A DNA stretch of 64,000 nucleotides from Variovorax paradoxus (GCF_030811855.1 NZ_JAUSRN010000016.1:62001-126000); one strand, 5' to 3'. Shown: positions 35,140 to 43,692, counted from the stretch's first letter. The notes: generated from the sequence alone by a model not told the origin. Translations and numbers: made by a program.

Positions 35140-35955
35140 ATGACCTCTATGGCCGGCTCGCCGCCGCGCCACGCCGTCCGCCACCGCCGCGTGTTCCTGC
35201 CGGTTCTTGCCGCGCTCGCCACGCTTGCGTGGCTGGTGTTGTGGGCCTGGGCGCGCAGCCCTTACGGACGCTATCTCGAACACGGCGACTGGACCGTCTC
35301 GGGCCCGGCCGCGTTCCTGTGTCAGGTCGTTCCCGCCGGCGGCGTGGTGGTGCCCGCGGTGCTCTATGCGGTGGCGTGGATCCTCATGACAATGGCCATG
35401 ATGCTGCCGACCACGCTGCCGCTTTTCAACGCCTTCGATAGGTTGACAACGGGGCGCCCGGATCATGCGCGCCTGCTGGTGATGCTGGGGCTTGGCTACA
35501 TGGCGGTGTGGGGTGCCTTCGGGCTGCTGGCGCACGGGCTCCACAGCGCGGTGTTGGCTTTGCTCTCCAGCGCGCCAACGCTGGCCTGGCACGGTTGGGT
35601 GATCGGCGCCGCGACCATTGCGCTGGCCGGCGCCTTCCAGTTCAGCCGCCTCAAGCACCAGTGCCTCGAAAAGTGCCGCTCGCCATTGAGCTTCGTCATC
35701 GAGCACTGGCGCGGGCGGGCGCAGGCCCGCCATGCCTTCGTTCTGGGCACGCACCACGGGCTGTTCTGCGTTGGCTGCTGCTGGGCGCTGATGCTGCTGA
35801 TGTTCGCCGTCGGCACGGGCAGCCTCGGCTGGATGCTTCTTCTGGCCGTCATCATGGCACTGGAAAAAAACGTTAGCTGGGGCCATCGCCTGAGCGCACC
35901 GCTCGGGTTCGCGCTGATGGGCTGGGCCGTCTTCACGGTGGCGTCGCATGTCTGA
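35140..35955 (+). CDS. DUF2182 membrane protein
   Basis: This 271-residue integral membrane protein has about six hydrophobic segments and matches DUF2182. Family motifs are WILMTMAMMLPTTLPL, the KHQCLEKCRSPL loop with two cysteines, and THHGLFCVGCCWALM with three more. The final AVIMALEKNVSWG segment is also characteristic. The start at 35140 has a CGGAGG site; the longer frame from 34960 overlaps the DUF1326 gene. Its Cys-rich loops next to the Cys-rich DUF1326 protein suggest shared metal or redox chemistry, an inference only. Confidence 0.87.
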   Translation: MTSMAGSPPRHAVRHRRVFLPVLAALATLAWLVLWAWARSPYGRYLEHGDWTVSGPAAFLCQVVPAGGVVVPAVLYAVAWILMTMAMMLPTTLPLFNAFDRLTTGRPDHARLLVMLGLGYMAVWGAFGLLAHGLHSAVLALLSSAPTLAWHGWVIGAATIALAGAFQFSRLKHQCLEKCRSPLSFVIEHWRGRAQARHAFVLGTHHGLFCVGCCWALMLLMFAVGTGSLGWMLLLAVIMALEKNVSWGHRLSAPLGFALMGWAVFTVASHV

Positions 35956-36835
35956 AGCCGTGTCCGAGGCGCGCGGCGCTCCGTCCCTCCTGCAGACCGT
36001 GGCCCTCACCGCGGCGGCCATGGTCGCGTTTGCGGCCAATTCGCTGTTGTGCAGGCTGGCACTGCAGCACCAGGGCATCGATCCGGCCAGCTTCGGCAGC
36101 ATCCGGCTGGTTTCGGGCGCGCTCACGCTGGCTCTCGTCGTGCGTTTCCGGGCGCGGCCGCCGTCGCCCGCCCGCGTCGACTGGCTCGCTGCCGCGATGC
36201 TGTTCGCCTACGTCGCGTTCTTTTCTTTCGCTTACCTCAGCCTGCCGGCGGGGACGGGCGCGCTGATTCTGTTCGGTGCGGTCCAGCTCACGATGCTCGG
36301 TGCGGGCCTGGGGTCCGGCGAGCGCTTCGGGCCGGTTGCATGGCTCGGCTTCGTGCTGGCGGCGGGCGGGCTCGTCTACCTGGTGCTGCCGGGCGTTGCC
36401 GCGCCGCCGCTCCTGGGCGCCGTGCTGATGGCCGTCGCCGGCGTGGCGTGGGGCGTGTATTCGCTGCGCGGACGCGGCGTGGCCGATCCGCTGGCCGCCA
36501 CGGCACGAAACTTTCTGCGGGCCGTGCCGATGGCCCTGGCGCTGAGCTTGATCTTTGTCGCCCGCGCCCATGCGGACGCGACCGGCATCGCGCTGGCCGT
36601 GGCGTCCGGCGCCGTGACCTCGGGCCTCGGCTATGTCATCTGGTATGCAGCGCTGGCCCGTCTTTCGGCCATGCAGGCGGCGACCGTGCAGCTGTCGGTG
36701 CCGCTGCTGGCGGCGATCGGCGGCGTGCTGCTGCTGTCGGAAGCCATCACGCCGCGGCTCGCGGCCGCATCGGTGGCCATCCTCGGCGGCATTGCGATCG
36801 TGCTGAGCCAGAAGTCGCGCAACGCACGCCGTTAG
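35948..36835 (+). CDS. DMT/EamA-family permease
   Basis: This 295-residue membrane protein has ten hydrophobic segments in two EamA-type halves, the pattern of drug/metabolite transporters. The start overlaps the end of the DUF2182 gene by eight bases, so it is probably co-transcribed with the DUF1326/DUF2182 pair. The substrate is unknown; members export amino acids, nucleobases or other metabolites. It converges on the Ldh2-family gene, with a 16-base gap. Confidence 0.88.
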   Translation: MSEAVSEARGAPSLLQTVALTAAAMVAFAANSLLCRLALQHQGIDPASFGSIRLVSGALTLALVVRFRARPPSPARVDWLAAAMLFAYVAFFSFAYLSLPAGTGALILFGAVQLTMLGAGLGSGERFGPVAWLGFVLAAGGLVYLVLPGVAAPPLLGAVLMAVAGVAWGVYSLRGRGVADPLAATARNFLRAVPMALALSLIFVARAHADATGIALAVASGAVTSGLGYVIWYAALARLSAMQAATVQLSVPLLAAIGGVLLLSEAITPRLAAASVAILGGIAIVLSQKSRNARR

Positions 36836-36851
36836 CCGGGCAGGCGGGCTT

Positions 36852-37910
36852 CTACGCGATCGCCACGCCCACCTTCGACCCGGCCGCGACGATTTCTCCC
36901 CACGTCGCATCGTCCAGCCAGATGCCATCGCGCTCGCGTGCCACGCGTGCGGCGCGCTCTGGCTCGCCGGCAATCTGCACTTGGTCGAAGCCGGCGCCGG
37001 GCGGGCTCTGGCGCAGCCACTCGACGAAGGCGGTCGCCTCCTGCTCGAAGCTCGCCTGGGTTCCCAGCTTGGCCGGGTCGATCAGGATCGTCAGCATGCC
37101 GTTGAGCACCGTGCGAGCGGTGTCGGCCGGGCGGTGCCAGGTTCCGCCGCCGCTGAGCGCACCGCCAAGCAGTTCGCACGCCATCGCCATGCCGTAGCCC
37201 TTGTGCTCGCCGAAGGTCATCAGCGCGCCGAAGAGGCCATTGGATTGCGGCACCACCACGACGCCGGGGTCGTTGGTGGGCGCGCCACGCTCATCGATCA
37301 GGTAGCCATCGGGCACCCGTTCGCCCTTGTTGTGGGCGACGCGCATCTTGCCCTGGGCCACGCGGCTGGTCGCAAAATCGAGCAGGAAAGGCTCGGCTCC
37401 CGCCAGCGGAATGCCGATGCAGCACGGATTGGTGCCAAAGCGCCCGTCGCCGCCGCCCCACGGCGCCACCACGGGCCGCGACAGCACGTTGACGAAGTGC
37501 ATCGAGACCAGGCCTTGGGCCGTCGCCATTTCGGCAAAGTGCCCGATGCGGCCCAGATGATGCGCATTGGCGAGCGTGAAGATGCAGCTGCCGTGCTGCT
37601 TGGCGCGCGCGATGCCGAGCTCCGTCGCCTGCACGCCGACGATCTGCCCATAGCCATGCTGCCCGTCGAGCGCGAGCATCGTGCCGATGTCGGCATTGAC
37701 CTTGATCGATGCATTGGGCACGAGGCCGCCCTCGGCCACCGCATCGACATAGCGCGGCAGCATGCCCACGCCGTGCGAATCATGGCCACTCAGGTTGGCC
37801 AATACTAGGTTGTCGGCCACCTGATTGGCTTCGGCCGGGGTACTACCGGCGGCTTCGAGGATGCGGGCGCATTGCGTCCGGAGAACGGAGGCGGAAAGAG
37901 TCTGGGGCAT
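36852..37910 (-). CDS. Malate/lactate dehydrogenase family oxidoreductase (Ldh2/YlbC)
   Basis: This 352-residue NAD(P)-dependent enzyme belongs to the Ldh2 family, unrelated in fold to ordinary lactate dehydrogenase. Signatures are LSGHDSHGVGMLPRY (catalytic His region), NAHHLGRIGHFAEMA, and GEHKGYGMAMACELLGG. Family members oxidise malate, L-lactate, ureidoglycolate or sugar-derived 2-hydroxy acids. It is the third gene of the leftward gntR-uxaA-ldh operon, starting eight bases after the uxaA stop. In a deoxy-sugar pathway ending in pyruvate plus lactate it could oxidise the lactate. That role is inferred from context. Confidence 0.88.
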   Translation of the reverse strand: MPQTLSASVLRTQCARILEAAGSTPAEANQVADNLVLANLSGHDSHGVGMLPRYVDAVAEGGLVPNASIKVNADIGTMLALDGQHGYGQIVGVQATELGIARAKQHGSCIFTLANAHHLGRIGHFAEMATAQGLVSMHFVNVLSRPVVAPWGGGDGRFGTNPCCIGIPLAGAEPFLLDFATSRVAQGKMRVAHNKGERVPDGYLIDERGAPTNDPGVVVVPQSNGLFGALMTFGEHKGYGMAMACELLGGALSGGGTWHRPADTARTVLNGMLTILIDPAKLGTQASFEQEATAFVEWLRQSPPGAGFDQVQIAGEPERAARVARERDGIWLDDATWGEIVAAGSKVGVAIA

Positions 37911-37917
37911 ATGTTCC

Positions 37918-39444
37918 TTACATCACGGCGCCGACTTGCCATGGGACGAATTCGTTCTGGCCGTAGCCATGCTTCTCGCTCTTCGACGGTTCACCCGACG
38001 CGGTGGCCAAGACCAGTTCGAAGATGCGCTGGCCCATCTCCTGGATCGACGACGTACCGTCCACGATCTCGCCGCAGTTGATGTCCATGTCCTCTTCCTG
38101 CCGCTGCCACAGCGCCGAGTTGGTCGCGAGCTTCAGCGAAGGAGAAGGCGCACAGCCGTAGGCCGAGCCGCGCCCGGTCGTGAAGCAGATGACGTTTGCG
38201 CCGCCGGCCACCTGCCCGGTAGCGCTCACGGGGTCATAGCCCGGCGTGTCCATATAGACGAAGCCGTGCGCCGTGACGGGCTCGGCATACTCGTACACCG
38301 CCTCGAGGTTGCTGGTGCCGCCCTTGGCCACCGCGCCAAGCGACTTTTCGAGGATGGTCGTGAGGCCGCCCGCTTTATTGCCCGGCGAGGGGTTGTTGTT
38401 CATCTCGCCTTCGTTGATCTCGGTGTAGTGCTCCCACCACTTGATGCGGTCCACCAGCTTCTGGCCGACCTCGCGCTTTACAGCACGGCGCGTCAGCAGA
38501 TGCTCGGCGCCATAGACCTCGGGCGTCTCGCTGAGGATGGCCGTGCCGCCATGCGCCACCAGCAGATCGACCGCCGCCCCCAGCGCCGGATTGGCACTGA
38601 TGCCGGAGTAGCCGTCCGAGCCGCCGCATTGCAGCCCGATCGTGATGTGCGCCGCGCTGCAGGGATCACGCTTCACCGCATTGGCGCGCGGCAGCATCTC
38701 GTTGATCAGCGCGATGCCTTTCTCCACCGTCTTGCGCGTGCCGCCGGTGTCCTGGATGTTGAAGGTGCGAAAGTTCTCGCCCTCGGCCAGGTGACCGGTC
38801 GCAAGCCAGGCATTGATCTGGTTCGCCTCGCAGCCCAGGCCCACCACCAGCACCCCCGCGAAGTTCGGGTGCGTGGCATAGCCCGTGAGCGTGCGCTCCA
38901 AGATCTGCATGCCCATGCCTTGCGTGTCCATGCCGCAGCCGGTGCCATGCGTGAGCGCCACGATGCCGTCGACGTTCGGGTAGTCGGCCAGCGCCGATGG
39001 ATTGGTCTTGCGCGAGAAGTGGTCGGCAATGGCGCGCGCCGCCGTGGCCGAGCAGTTCACGCTCGTGAGCACGCCGATGTAGTTGCGTGTGGCCACGCGG
39101 CCGTCGGCGCGCTTGATGCCCATGAAGGTGGCCTCGCGCTTTGGGGGCACGGGCTTCACGTCGGCGCCGAACGCATAGTCGCGCTCGAAATCTCCCTTGT
39201 CGGGACCCATGTCGAGGTTGTGCGTGTGCACGTGTTCGCCGGCCGCAATGGGCTTGCTCGCAAAGCCGATGATCTGGTTGTAGCGGCGCACCGGCTCACC
39301 GGCGGCAATGGCGCGCGTCGCCACCTTGTGGCCGGCGGGAATCAGGCCGCGCACGGCGAAGTCTTCGACCTTGGCGCCGCCGACCAGTTGGCTACGCGCG
39401 ATCACGACGTCGTCGGCCGGATGCAGTCGAATGAAGGGATTCAT
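37918..39444 (-). CDS. UxaA-family sugar-acid dehydratase (altronate/galactarate dehydratase-like)
   Basis: This 508-residue protein fuses an N-terminal SAF domain (about residues 1-100) to a UxaA C-terminal domain. The family dehydrates aldonic and aldaric acids to 2-keto-3-deoxy acids with an iron centre. Motifs include GIKRADGRVATRNYIGV, the THGTGCGMD cysteine region, GLGCEANQI, GLQCGGSDGYSGISANP and GAYGCAPSPSLK-like GSAYGCAPSPSLK. The start at 39444 matches the normal N-terminus; the much longer frame to 41151 runs through other genes and is rejected. Its substrate is not certain: the flanking SDR and FAH genes point to a 6-deoxyhexonate such as fuconate or rhamnonate. Confidence 0.88.
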   Translation of the reverse strand: MNPFIRLHPADDVVIARSQLVGGAKVEDFAVRGLIPAGHKVATRAIAAGEPVRRYNQIIGFASKPIAAGEHVHTHNLDMGPDKGDFERDYAFGADVKPVPPKREATFMGIKRADGRVATRNYIGVLTSVNCSATAARAIADHFSRKTNPSALADYPNVDGIVALTHGTGCGMDTQGMGMQILERTLTGYATHPNFAGVLVVGLGCEANQINAWLATGHLAEGENFRTFNIQDTGGTRKTVEKGIALINEMLPRANAVKRDPCSAAHITIGLQCGGSDGYSGISANPALGAAVDLLVAHGGTAILSETPEVYGAEHLLTRRAVKREVGQKLVDRIKWWEHYTEINEGEMNNNPSPGNKAGGLTTILEKSLGAVAKGGTSNLEAVYEYAEPVTAHGFVYMDTPGYDPVSATGQVAGGANVICFTTGRGSAYGCAPSPSLKLATNSALWQRQEEDMDINCGEIVDGTSSIQEMGQRIFELVLATASGEPSKSEKHGYGQNEFVPWQVGAVM

Positions 39445-39497
39445 CGTGGAACTCGTGGTGTGGGTTAAAGAAATTTGATGAAGGAAACGCTGGCGAT

Positions 39498-40205
39498 TCA
39501 GGCGGCTTTTGCGCGGCGCCAGCTCGCGCTGAATCGTTGGTGCGAGTTGTCCATGTGGGCGTGCATCGCGGCGCGCGCGGCCTCGGCGTCGTGTGCGGCC
39601 ACCGCGTCGCGGATGGCCTCGTGCTCGGCAATGGCCGAGCGCCAGGAGGCCACTGTTTCGAAGTAGCCGCCCAGCCGCGTGAAGATGGGGCCGTTGCGTG
39701 AATCCCAGAAGCTTTGCACCGTCTCCATCAGCACGGTGTTGCCGCTGGCGTTGACGATGGCCACGTGGAATGCGCGGTCGCCTTCGAGCGGCATCACTTC
39801 GCGGTCGGCGAGCTCGCGCATCATTTCGATGGCGCGGCTCATGGCGTCGATGTCCTTGCGCTTGCCGACGGTGGCCGCGATGGCGGCGGTCTCGCCCTCG
39901 ATCACGCGGCGCGCGCGAATCAGCTCCAGCGGGCCCCATTCGGTGGGCGCGATCGGCTTGGCCGCGCGATGCGAGCGGTCGAGCACGTACACGCCCGAGC
40001 CCGTTCGAACCTCGACCCAGCCTTCGACTTCGAGCGCAATCAGCGCCTCGCGCACCGAAGGCCGGCTCACGCCAAGTTGCTTGGCCAGGTCGCGCTCGGC
40101 CGGCAGCCGCGCACCGACCGCGAATTCGCCCTTGCCGATCAGCCCTCGCAGCTGGTCGGCAATCTGGCGGTACAGGCGCTGGGGTTCGACGGTCTGGAGC
40201 GGCAC
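39498..40205 (-). CDS. GntR-family regulator, FadR subfamily
   Basis: This protein of about 235 residues has an N-terminal winged helix (QRLYRQIADQLRGLI, LPAERDLAKQLGVSRPSVREALIALE) and a FadR-type C-terminal effector domain (RRVIEGETAAIAA, DRAFHVAIVNASGN, EHEAIRDAVAAHD). It is likely the repressor of the surrounding sugar-acid genes. I take the GTG at 40205 as the start. This leaves the inverted repeats at 40221-40256 outside the gene, and the protein then begins right before the DNA-binding domain. An ATG at 40283 would add 26 residues without a good ribosome-binding site but cannot be excluded. Confidence 0.85.
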   Translation of the reverse strand: MPLQTVEPQRLYRQIADQLRGLIGKGEFAVGARLPAERDLAKQLGVSRPSVREALIALEVEGWVEVRTGSGVYVLDRSHRAAKPIAPTEWGPLELIRARRVIEGETAAIAATVGKRKDIDAMSRAIEMMRELADREVMPLEGDRAFHVAIVNASGNTVLMETVQSFWDSRNGPIFTRLGGYFETVASWRSAIAEHEAIRDAVAAHDAEAARAAMHAHMDNSHQRFSASWRRAKAA

Positions 40206-40220
40206 GGGTGGTGTTAAGGG

Positions 40221-40259
40221 TTGTCCTGAATTGGACAAGTGGTAAGGCCAATTCAGAAT
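40221..40259. promoter_or_regulatory. Divergent promoter/operator of the sugar-acid cluster
   Basis: Three nested symmetries overlap here: TTGTCC/GGACAA (40221-40238), CTGAATTGG/CCAATTCAG (40226-40256, perfect nine-base arms), and TGGTAAGGCCA (40240-40250), which resembles FadR-type operators. On the plus strand TTGGAC (40231) and CAGAAT (40254) are 17 bases apart and could be the -35 and -10 of the SDR operon. The operator would then sit inside the promoter spacer, fitting repression by the adjacent GntR protein. Confidence 0.6.
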
Positions 40260-40329
40260 ACGATCTCGCTGCGCCGTTGCCATCGGGCCAAACCCTGAAC
40301 GGCCGCTTCCAACTTTCAAGGAGACATGC

Positions 40330-41064
40330 ATGAGACTCAAGGGCAAGACCGCGCTCGTCACGGCGGCCGGACAAGGCATCGGCCACGCGAGCGTTCTCGC
40401 CATGGCGGCCGAAGGCGCCCAGGTATGGGCCACCGACGTGAACGAGAAGCTGCTCGAGCGCTACGCCGGCGTGGCCAACGTGCGCACCGCCAGGCTCGAC
40501 GTGCTCGACAAGGACGCGATCGCCGCCTTCTTCAAGAGTCTTCCGGCGCTCGACGTGCTGTTCAACTGCGCCGGCGTGGTGCACAACGGCACCGCGCTCG
40601 ACGCTACCGACAAGGACCTGGAGTTCGCGTTCAACCTTAATGTGCGCGCGCAGTTCTGGACCATCCAGGCCGCTCTGCCCGTCATGCTGGCGGCTGGACG
40701 CGGCAGCATCATCAACATGGCGAGCGTCTGCTCCAGCATGAAGGGCCTGCCCAACCGATTCGTCTACGGCACCACCAAGGCGGCGGTGCTCGGCCTCACC
40801 AAGAGCGTGGCGGCCGACTTCGTGACCCGCGGCATCCGCTGCAATGCCGTCTGTCCTGGCACGGTCGATACGCCCTCGCTCGGCGATCGCATCAACGCCA
40901 ACGAAGATCCCGAGGCTGCGCGCAAGGCATTCATTGCGCGCCAGCCCATGGGCCGCCTCGCACAGGCCGAAGAGATCGCGCCCGTGGTGGTGTTCCTCGC
41001 GAGCGACGAATCGGTGTTCGCGACCGGCCAGGCCTTCACGGTCGACGGCGGTCTCACCATATGA
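40330..41064 (+). CDS. SDR dehydrogenase, 2-keto-3-deoxy-L-fuconate dehydrogenase-like
   Basis: This 244-residue NAD-dependent SDR enzyme has the TAAGQGIGHA cofactor loop, NCAGVV, and the FVYGTTKAAV active site (YxxxK). The overall sequence, including VCSSMKGLPNRFVYG and CPGTVDTPSL, is in the style of 2-keto-3-deoxy-L-fuconate 4-dehydrogenases and their DHRS6-like relatives. That enzyme would make 2,4-diketo-3-deoxy acid for the FAH-family hydrolase encoded two genes later. It has an AAGGAGA ribosome-binding site and overlaps the next gene by four bases. Confidence 0.87.
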   Translation: MRLKGKTALVTAAGQGIGHASVLAMAAEGAQVWATDVNEKLLERYAGVANVRTARLDVLDKDAIAAFFKSLPALDVLFNCAGVVHNGTALDATDKDLEFAFNLNVRAQFWTIQAALPVMLAAGRGSIINMASVCSSMKGLPNRFVYGTTKAAVLGLTKSVAADFVTRGIRCNAVCPGTVDTPSLGDRINANEDPEAARKAFIARQPMGRLAQAEEIAPVVVFLASDESVFATGQAFTVDGGLTI

Positions 41065-41807
41065 ACCAGCTCGACTTCGCCGGCCGCCATGCTGTGGTGA
41101 CCGGCGGCGCGGCGGGGCTGGGTTTCGGCATTGCACAGCGGCTGATCGCATCGGGCGGCAGCGTCACCCTTTGGGACCGCGACGAAGCCGCGGCCCGCCA
41201 GACTTGCACTGCGCTGGGCGTCAAGGCCTTCGCGGTCAAGGTCGACGTGGCGCAGCAGCCTTCGGTGGCCGCGGCCGTGGCGGCCACGCTGGCCCATGCG
41301 CCGCGCATCGACGCGCTGGTCAACAGCGCCGGCATCACCGGTCCCAACACCAAGCTGTGGGACTACCCCGTCGACGACTGGCGGCAGGTGATGGACGTCA
41401 ACGTCAACGGCGTCTTTCTCTGTTGCCGCGAGGTGGTGGCCCAGATGCAAAGGCAGGGCTATGGCCGAATCGTGAACATTGCTTCCGTGGCCGGAAAAGA
41501 GGGCAACCCGAACGCCAGCGCCTACAGTGCGAGCAAGGCCGCCGTCATTGCGCTCACCAAGTCGCTGGGCAAGGAGCTGGCCGACACCGGTATCCGCGTC
41601 AACTGCGTGACGCCCGCGGCGGTGAAGACCGCCATCTTCGACCAGATGACACCCGAGCACATCGCGTTCATGCTCTCGAAAATTCCCATGGGCCGCTTCG
41701 GCACGGTGGAGGAGGTGGCCGCTATGGTCGGCTGGCTCTGCACCGAAGATTGCTCGTTCTCCACCGGCGCCGTGTTCGACCTCTCCGGCGGCCGCTCCAC
41801 TTACTAG
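41061..41807 (+). CDS. SDR family dehydrogenase
   Basis: This 248-residue classical SDR enzyme has TGGAAGLGFGIA (cofactor loop), NSAGITG, and YSASKAAV (catalytic Tyr and Lys). It resembles SDR enzymes acting on aldoses or keto-deoxy sugar acids. In this operon it could be the first dehydrogenase (sugar to lactone) or a second keto-acid dehydrogenase. Its ATG overlaps the stop of the preceding SDR gene, so the two are translationally coupled. The exact substrate cannot be decided from sequence. Confidence 0.87.
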   Translation: MNQLDFAGRHAVVTGGAAGLGFGIAQRLIASGGSVTLWDRDEAAARQTCTALGVKAFAVKVDVAQQPSVAAAVAATLAHAPRIDALVNSAGITGPNTKLWDYPVDDWRQVMDVNVNGVFLCCREVVAQMQRQGYGRIVNIASVAGKEGNPNASAYSASKAAVIALTKSLGKELADTGIRVNCVTPAAVKTAIFDQMTPEHIAFMLSKIPMGRFGTVEEVAAMVGWLCTEDCSFSTGAVFDLSGGRSTY

Positions 41808-41838
41808 CCAGTCAATCAGTCTCACAAGAAAGGACAAC

Positions 41839-42687
41839 ATGAAACTCGTTCGCTATGGCAACCCCGGCAAGGAAAAGCCCGGCCTCATCGACGGCGAAGG
41901 CCGTCTGCGCGACCTGAGCGCGGTGGTCAAGGACATCGGGCCCGAGCAGCTCGGCGACGCCGCCCTTGCCAAGCTGCAGAAGCAAAAGGTCGACAAGCTG
42001 CCGCTGGTCAGGGGCAAGCCGCGTTTCGGCAGCCCCGTCGCCAACGTCGGCAAGTTCATTGCCATCGGCCTGAACTACGCCGATCATGCGGCCGAATCGG
42101 GCCTGCCGATCCCCGCGGAGCCCGTGGTTTTCATGAAGGCGACCAGCTGCATCCAGGGCCCGAACGATCCGGTCATGCTGCCCAAGAACTCGGTCAAGAG
42201 CGACTGGGAAGTCGAGCTCGGCGTGGTCATTGGCACGCGCGCGCGCTATGTCTCGCAGAAAGATGCGCTCAATTTCGTGGCCGGCTACTGCACCATCAAC
42301 GACGTGAGTGAGCGCGAATACCAGATCGAGCGCGGCGGCACCTGGGACAAGGGCAAGGGTTGCGACACCTTCGGCCCCCTCGGCCCCTGGCTCGTCACGC
42401 GCGACGAAGTGCCCAACCCGCAGAAGCTGTCGATGTGGCTCGACCTCAACGGCAAGCGCATGCAGACCGGCAACACCAAGACCATGATCTTCAGCATCGC
42501 CAAGATCGTGAGCTATCTGAGCCAGTTCATGACGCTTTTGCCCGGCGACGTCATCACCACCGGCACGCCGCCCGGCGTCGGCCTTGGCATGAAGCCGCCG
42601 CTCTATCTGAAGAAGGGCGACGTGATGACGCTGGGCATCGAAGGCCTGGGCGAGCAGCGCCAGGAAGTGGTGCCTTTCAAGCTCTGA
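41839..42687 (+). CDS. Fumarylacetoacetate hydrolase family protein (diketo-deoxy-sugar acid hydrolase)
   Basis: This 282-residue protein belongs to the FAH superfamily, which cleaves C-C bonds in diketo acids with a bound divalent metal. Motifs are FIAIGLNYADHA, WEVELGVVIG (metal-binding Glu), the NDVSEREYQ segment, KGCDTFGPLGPWL and ITTGTPPGVGLG. In deoxy-sugar catabolism the homologous enzyme splits 2,4-diketo-3-deoxy-L-fuconate or -rhamnonate into pyruvate and lactate. Its place after two SDR genes fits such a terminal step. The hairpin at 42711-42746 ends the operon. Confidence 0.9.
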   Translation: MKLVRYGNPGKEKPGLIDGEGRLRDLSAVVKDIGPEQLGDAALAKLQKQKVDKLPLVRGKPRFGSPVANVGKFIAIGLNYADHAAESGLPIPAEPVVFMKATSCIQGPNDPVMLPKNSVKSDWEVELGVVIGTRARYVSQKDALNFVAGYCTINDVSEREYQIERGGTWDKGKGCDTFGPLGPWLVTRDEVPNPQKLSMWLDLNGKRMQTGNTKTMIFSIAKIVSYLSQFMTLLPGDVITTGTPPGVGLGMKPPLYLKKGDVMTLGIEGLGEQRQEVVPFKL

Positions 42688-42710
42688 GCCTCGCGGCAGC
42701 GAGCCACGAA

Positions 42711-42746
42711 AGGCGCGGCGGGCGAAAGCCCGGCGCGCCTTTTTTG
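42711..42746 (+). terminator. Intrinsic terminator after the FAH-family gene
   Basis: A G+C-rich stem (AGGCGCG with GCGGGC pairing to GCCCG and CGCGCCT around GAAA) is followed by a run of T residues. It lies 24 bases after the stop codon and 20 bases before the end of the converging LysR gene. Confidence 0.8.
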
Positions 42747-42765
42747 TTGACGCGCGGCAGCGCGC

Positions 42766-43650
42766 TCAGCGCAGCACCCGGATCAGCTCGTCGTACACCA
42801 GCCGCACGCGTGCCGGCACCGGCGCGCGCTGCGGACGATAGACGTGAATCGGAAATGGCTCCGGCGCATCCGCCTCCAGCACGGCCACGAGCGCGCCCGA
42901 CTGCAGCCATGGTTCGGCCAGCGGTCCGATGAGCTGGCCGAAGCCGACGCCGCCCAACACAGCGGCGCATTCGGCATCGATGTTGTCCGTGACGAACGCG
43001 GGCGACGAGACCGTCAGCACCCGCCGCTTGCTGAATGGCCACGGCCAGGGGCGGCCGGAGCTGCGGTTGATCAACGCCGTCAGCGGCAGGGCGGACAGGG
43101 CATCGAGATCACGCGGCGTGCCCAGTCGCGCAATGAGCGCTGGCGCGGCCACCACACGCAGGGGCATTTTCCCGACGGCCCGCGCGACGAAGCGGGCGTC
43201 GCGCATCGGCCCCACGCGCACGCCGATGTCGATCTGCTCGTCCACCACGTCGGCATGCTGTTCCGACAGGCGCAGGTCTAGCACCAGCCCCGGATGCGCT
43301 GCCACGAGCGGCGCCAGCGCCTGCGGGATGAGCCGCGCATACACATGCGGCGCCGTGACCCGCACCGTGCCCGCATGCTGCGACAGCGTGCGTCGGTCGA
43401 TATGGTGGAAAAGTTCGTCGACGCCACCCACCGCTACTCTCGCGCGCTCCGCGAGTTGCCCCCCGAAATCGGTGAGCTGCACGCCGCGCGTGCTGCGGTG
43501 GAACAAGGGCTCGCCCAGTTCTTCTTCGAGCTCGCGCACCGCGCGTGTCACCACCTGCGGCGAGACGGACAGGCGCGCGGCTGCTTCGCGGAAGTTGGCG
43601 GCAGCGGCGGCGGTGCAGAACACGCGCAGGGCTTCGAGACGATTGGCCAT
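42766..43650 (-). CDS. LysR-family transcriptional regulator
   Basis: This 294-residue regulator has an N-terminal winged helix-turn-helix (LEALRVFCTAAAAANFREAAARLSVS in outline, with VVTRAVRELEEELG) and a LysR substrate-binding domain. It is divergent from an SDR gene across a 130-base gap containing a paired GAATTC motif at 43672-43692, so it probably controls that gene. The inducer is unknown. Confidence 0.9.
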   Translation of the reverse strand: MANRLEALRVFCTAAAAANFREAAARLSVSPQVVTRAVRELEEELGEPLFHRSTRGVQLTDFGGQLAERARVAVGGVDELFHHIDRRTLSQHAGTVRVTAPHVYARLIPQALAPLVAAHPGLVLDLRLSEQHADVVDEQIDIGVRVGPMRDARFVARAVGKMPLRVVAAPALIARLGTPRDLDALSALPLTALINRSSGRPWPWPFSKRRVLTVSSPAFVTDNIDAECAAVLGGVGFGQLIGPLAEPWLQSGALVAVLEADAPEPFPIHVYRPQRAPVPARVRLVYDELIRVLR

Positions 43651-43671
43651 GGGCTGCTTTCAAGAGGAGGC

Positions 43672-43692
43672 GAATTCCAGTTTGAGGAATTC
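43672..43692. promoter_or_regulatory. Candidate LysR operator
   Basis: Two GAATTC hexamers (43672-43677 and 43687-43692) flank nine bases in the divergent LysR/SDR gap. The spacing and symmetry are compatible with a LysR-type site, but no consensus can be tested with one example. Confidence 0.35.

Noticed and set aside
37918..41151. Minus-strand frame of 1077 codons suggesting a giant dehydratase
   Set aside because: Only the last 508 codons match the UxaA family. The upstream part runs through the gntR gene and opposite the SDR gene in a meaningless frame, so the start is placed at 39444.
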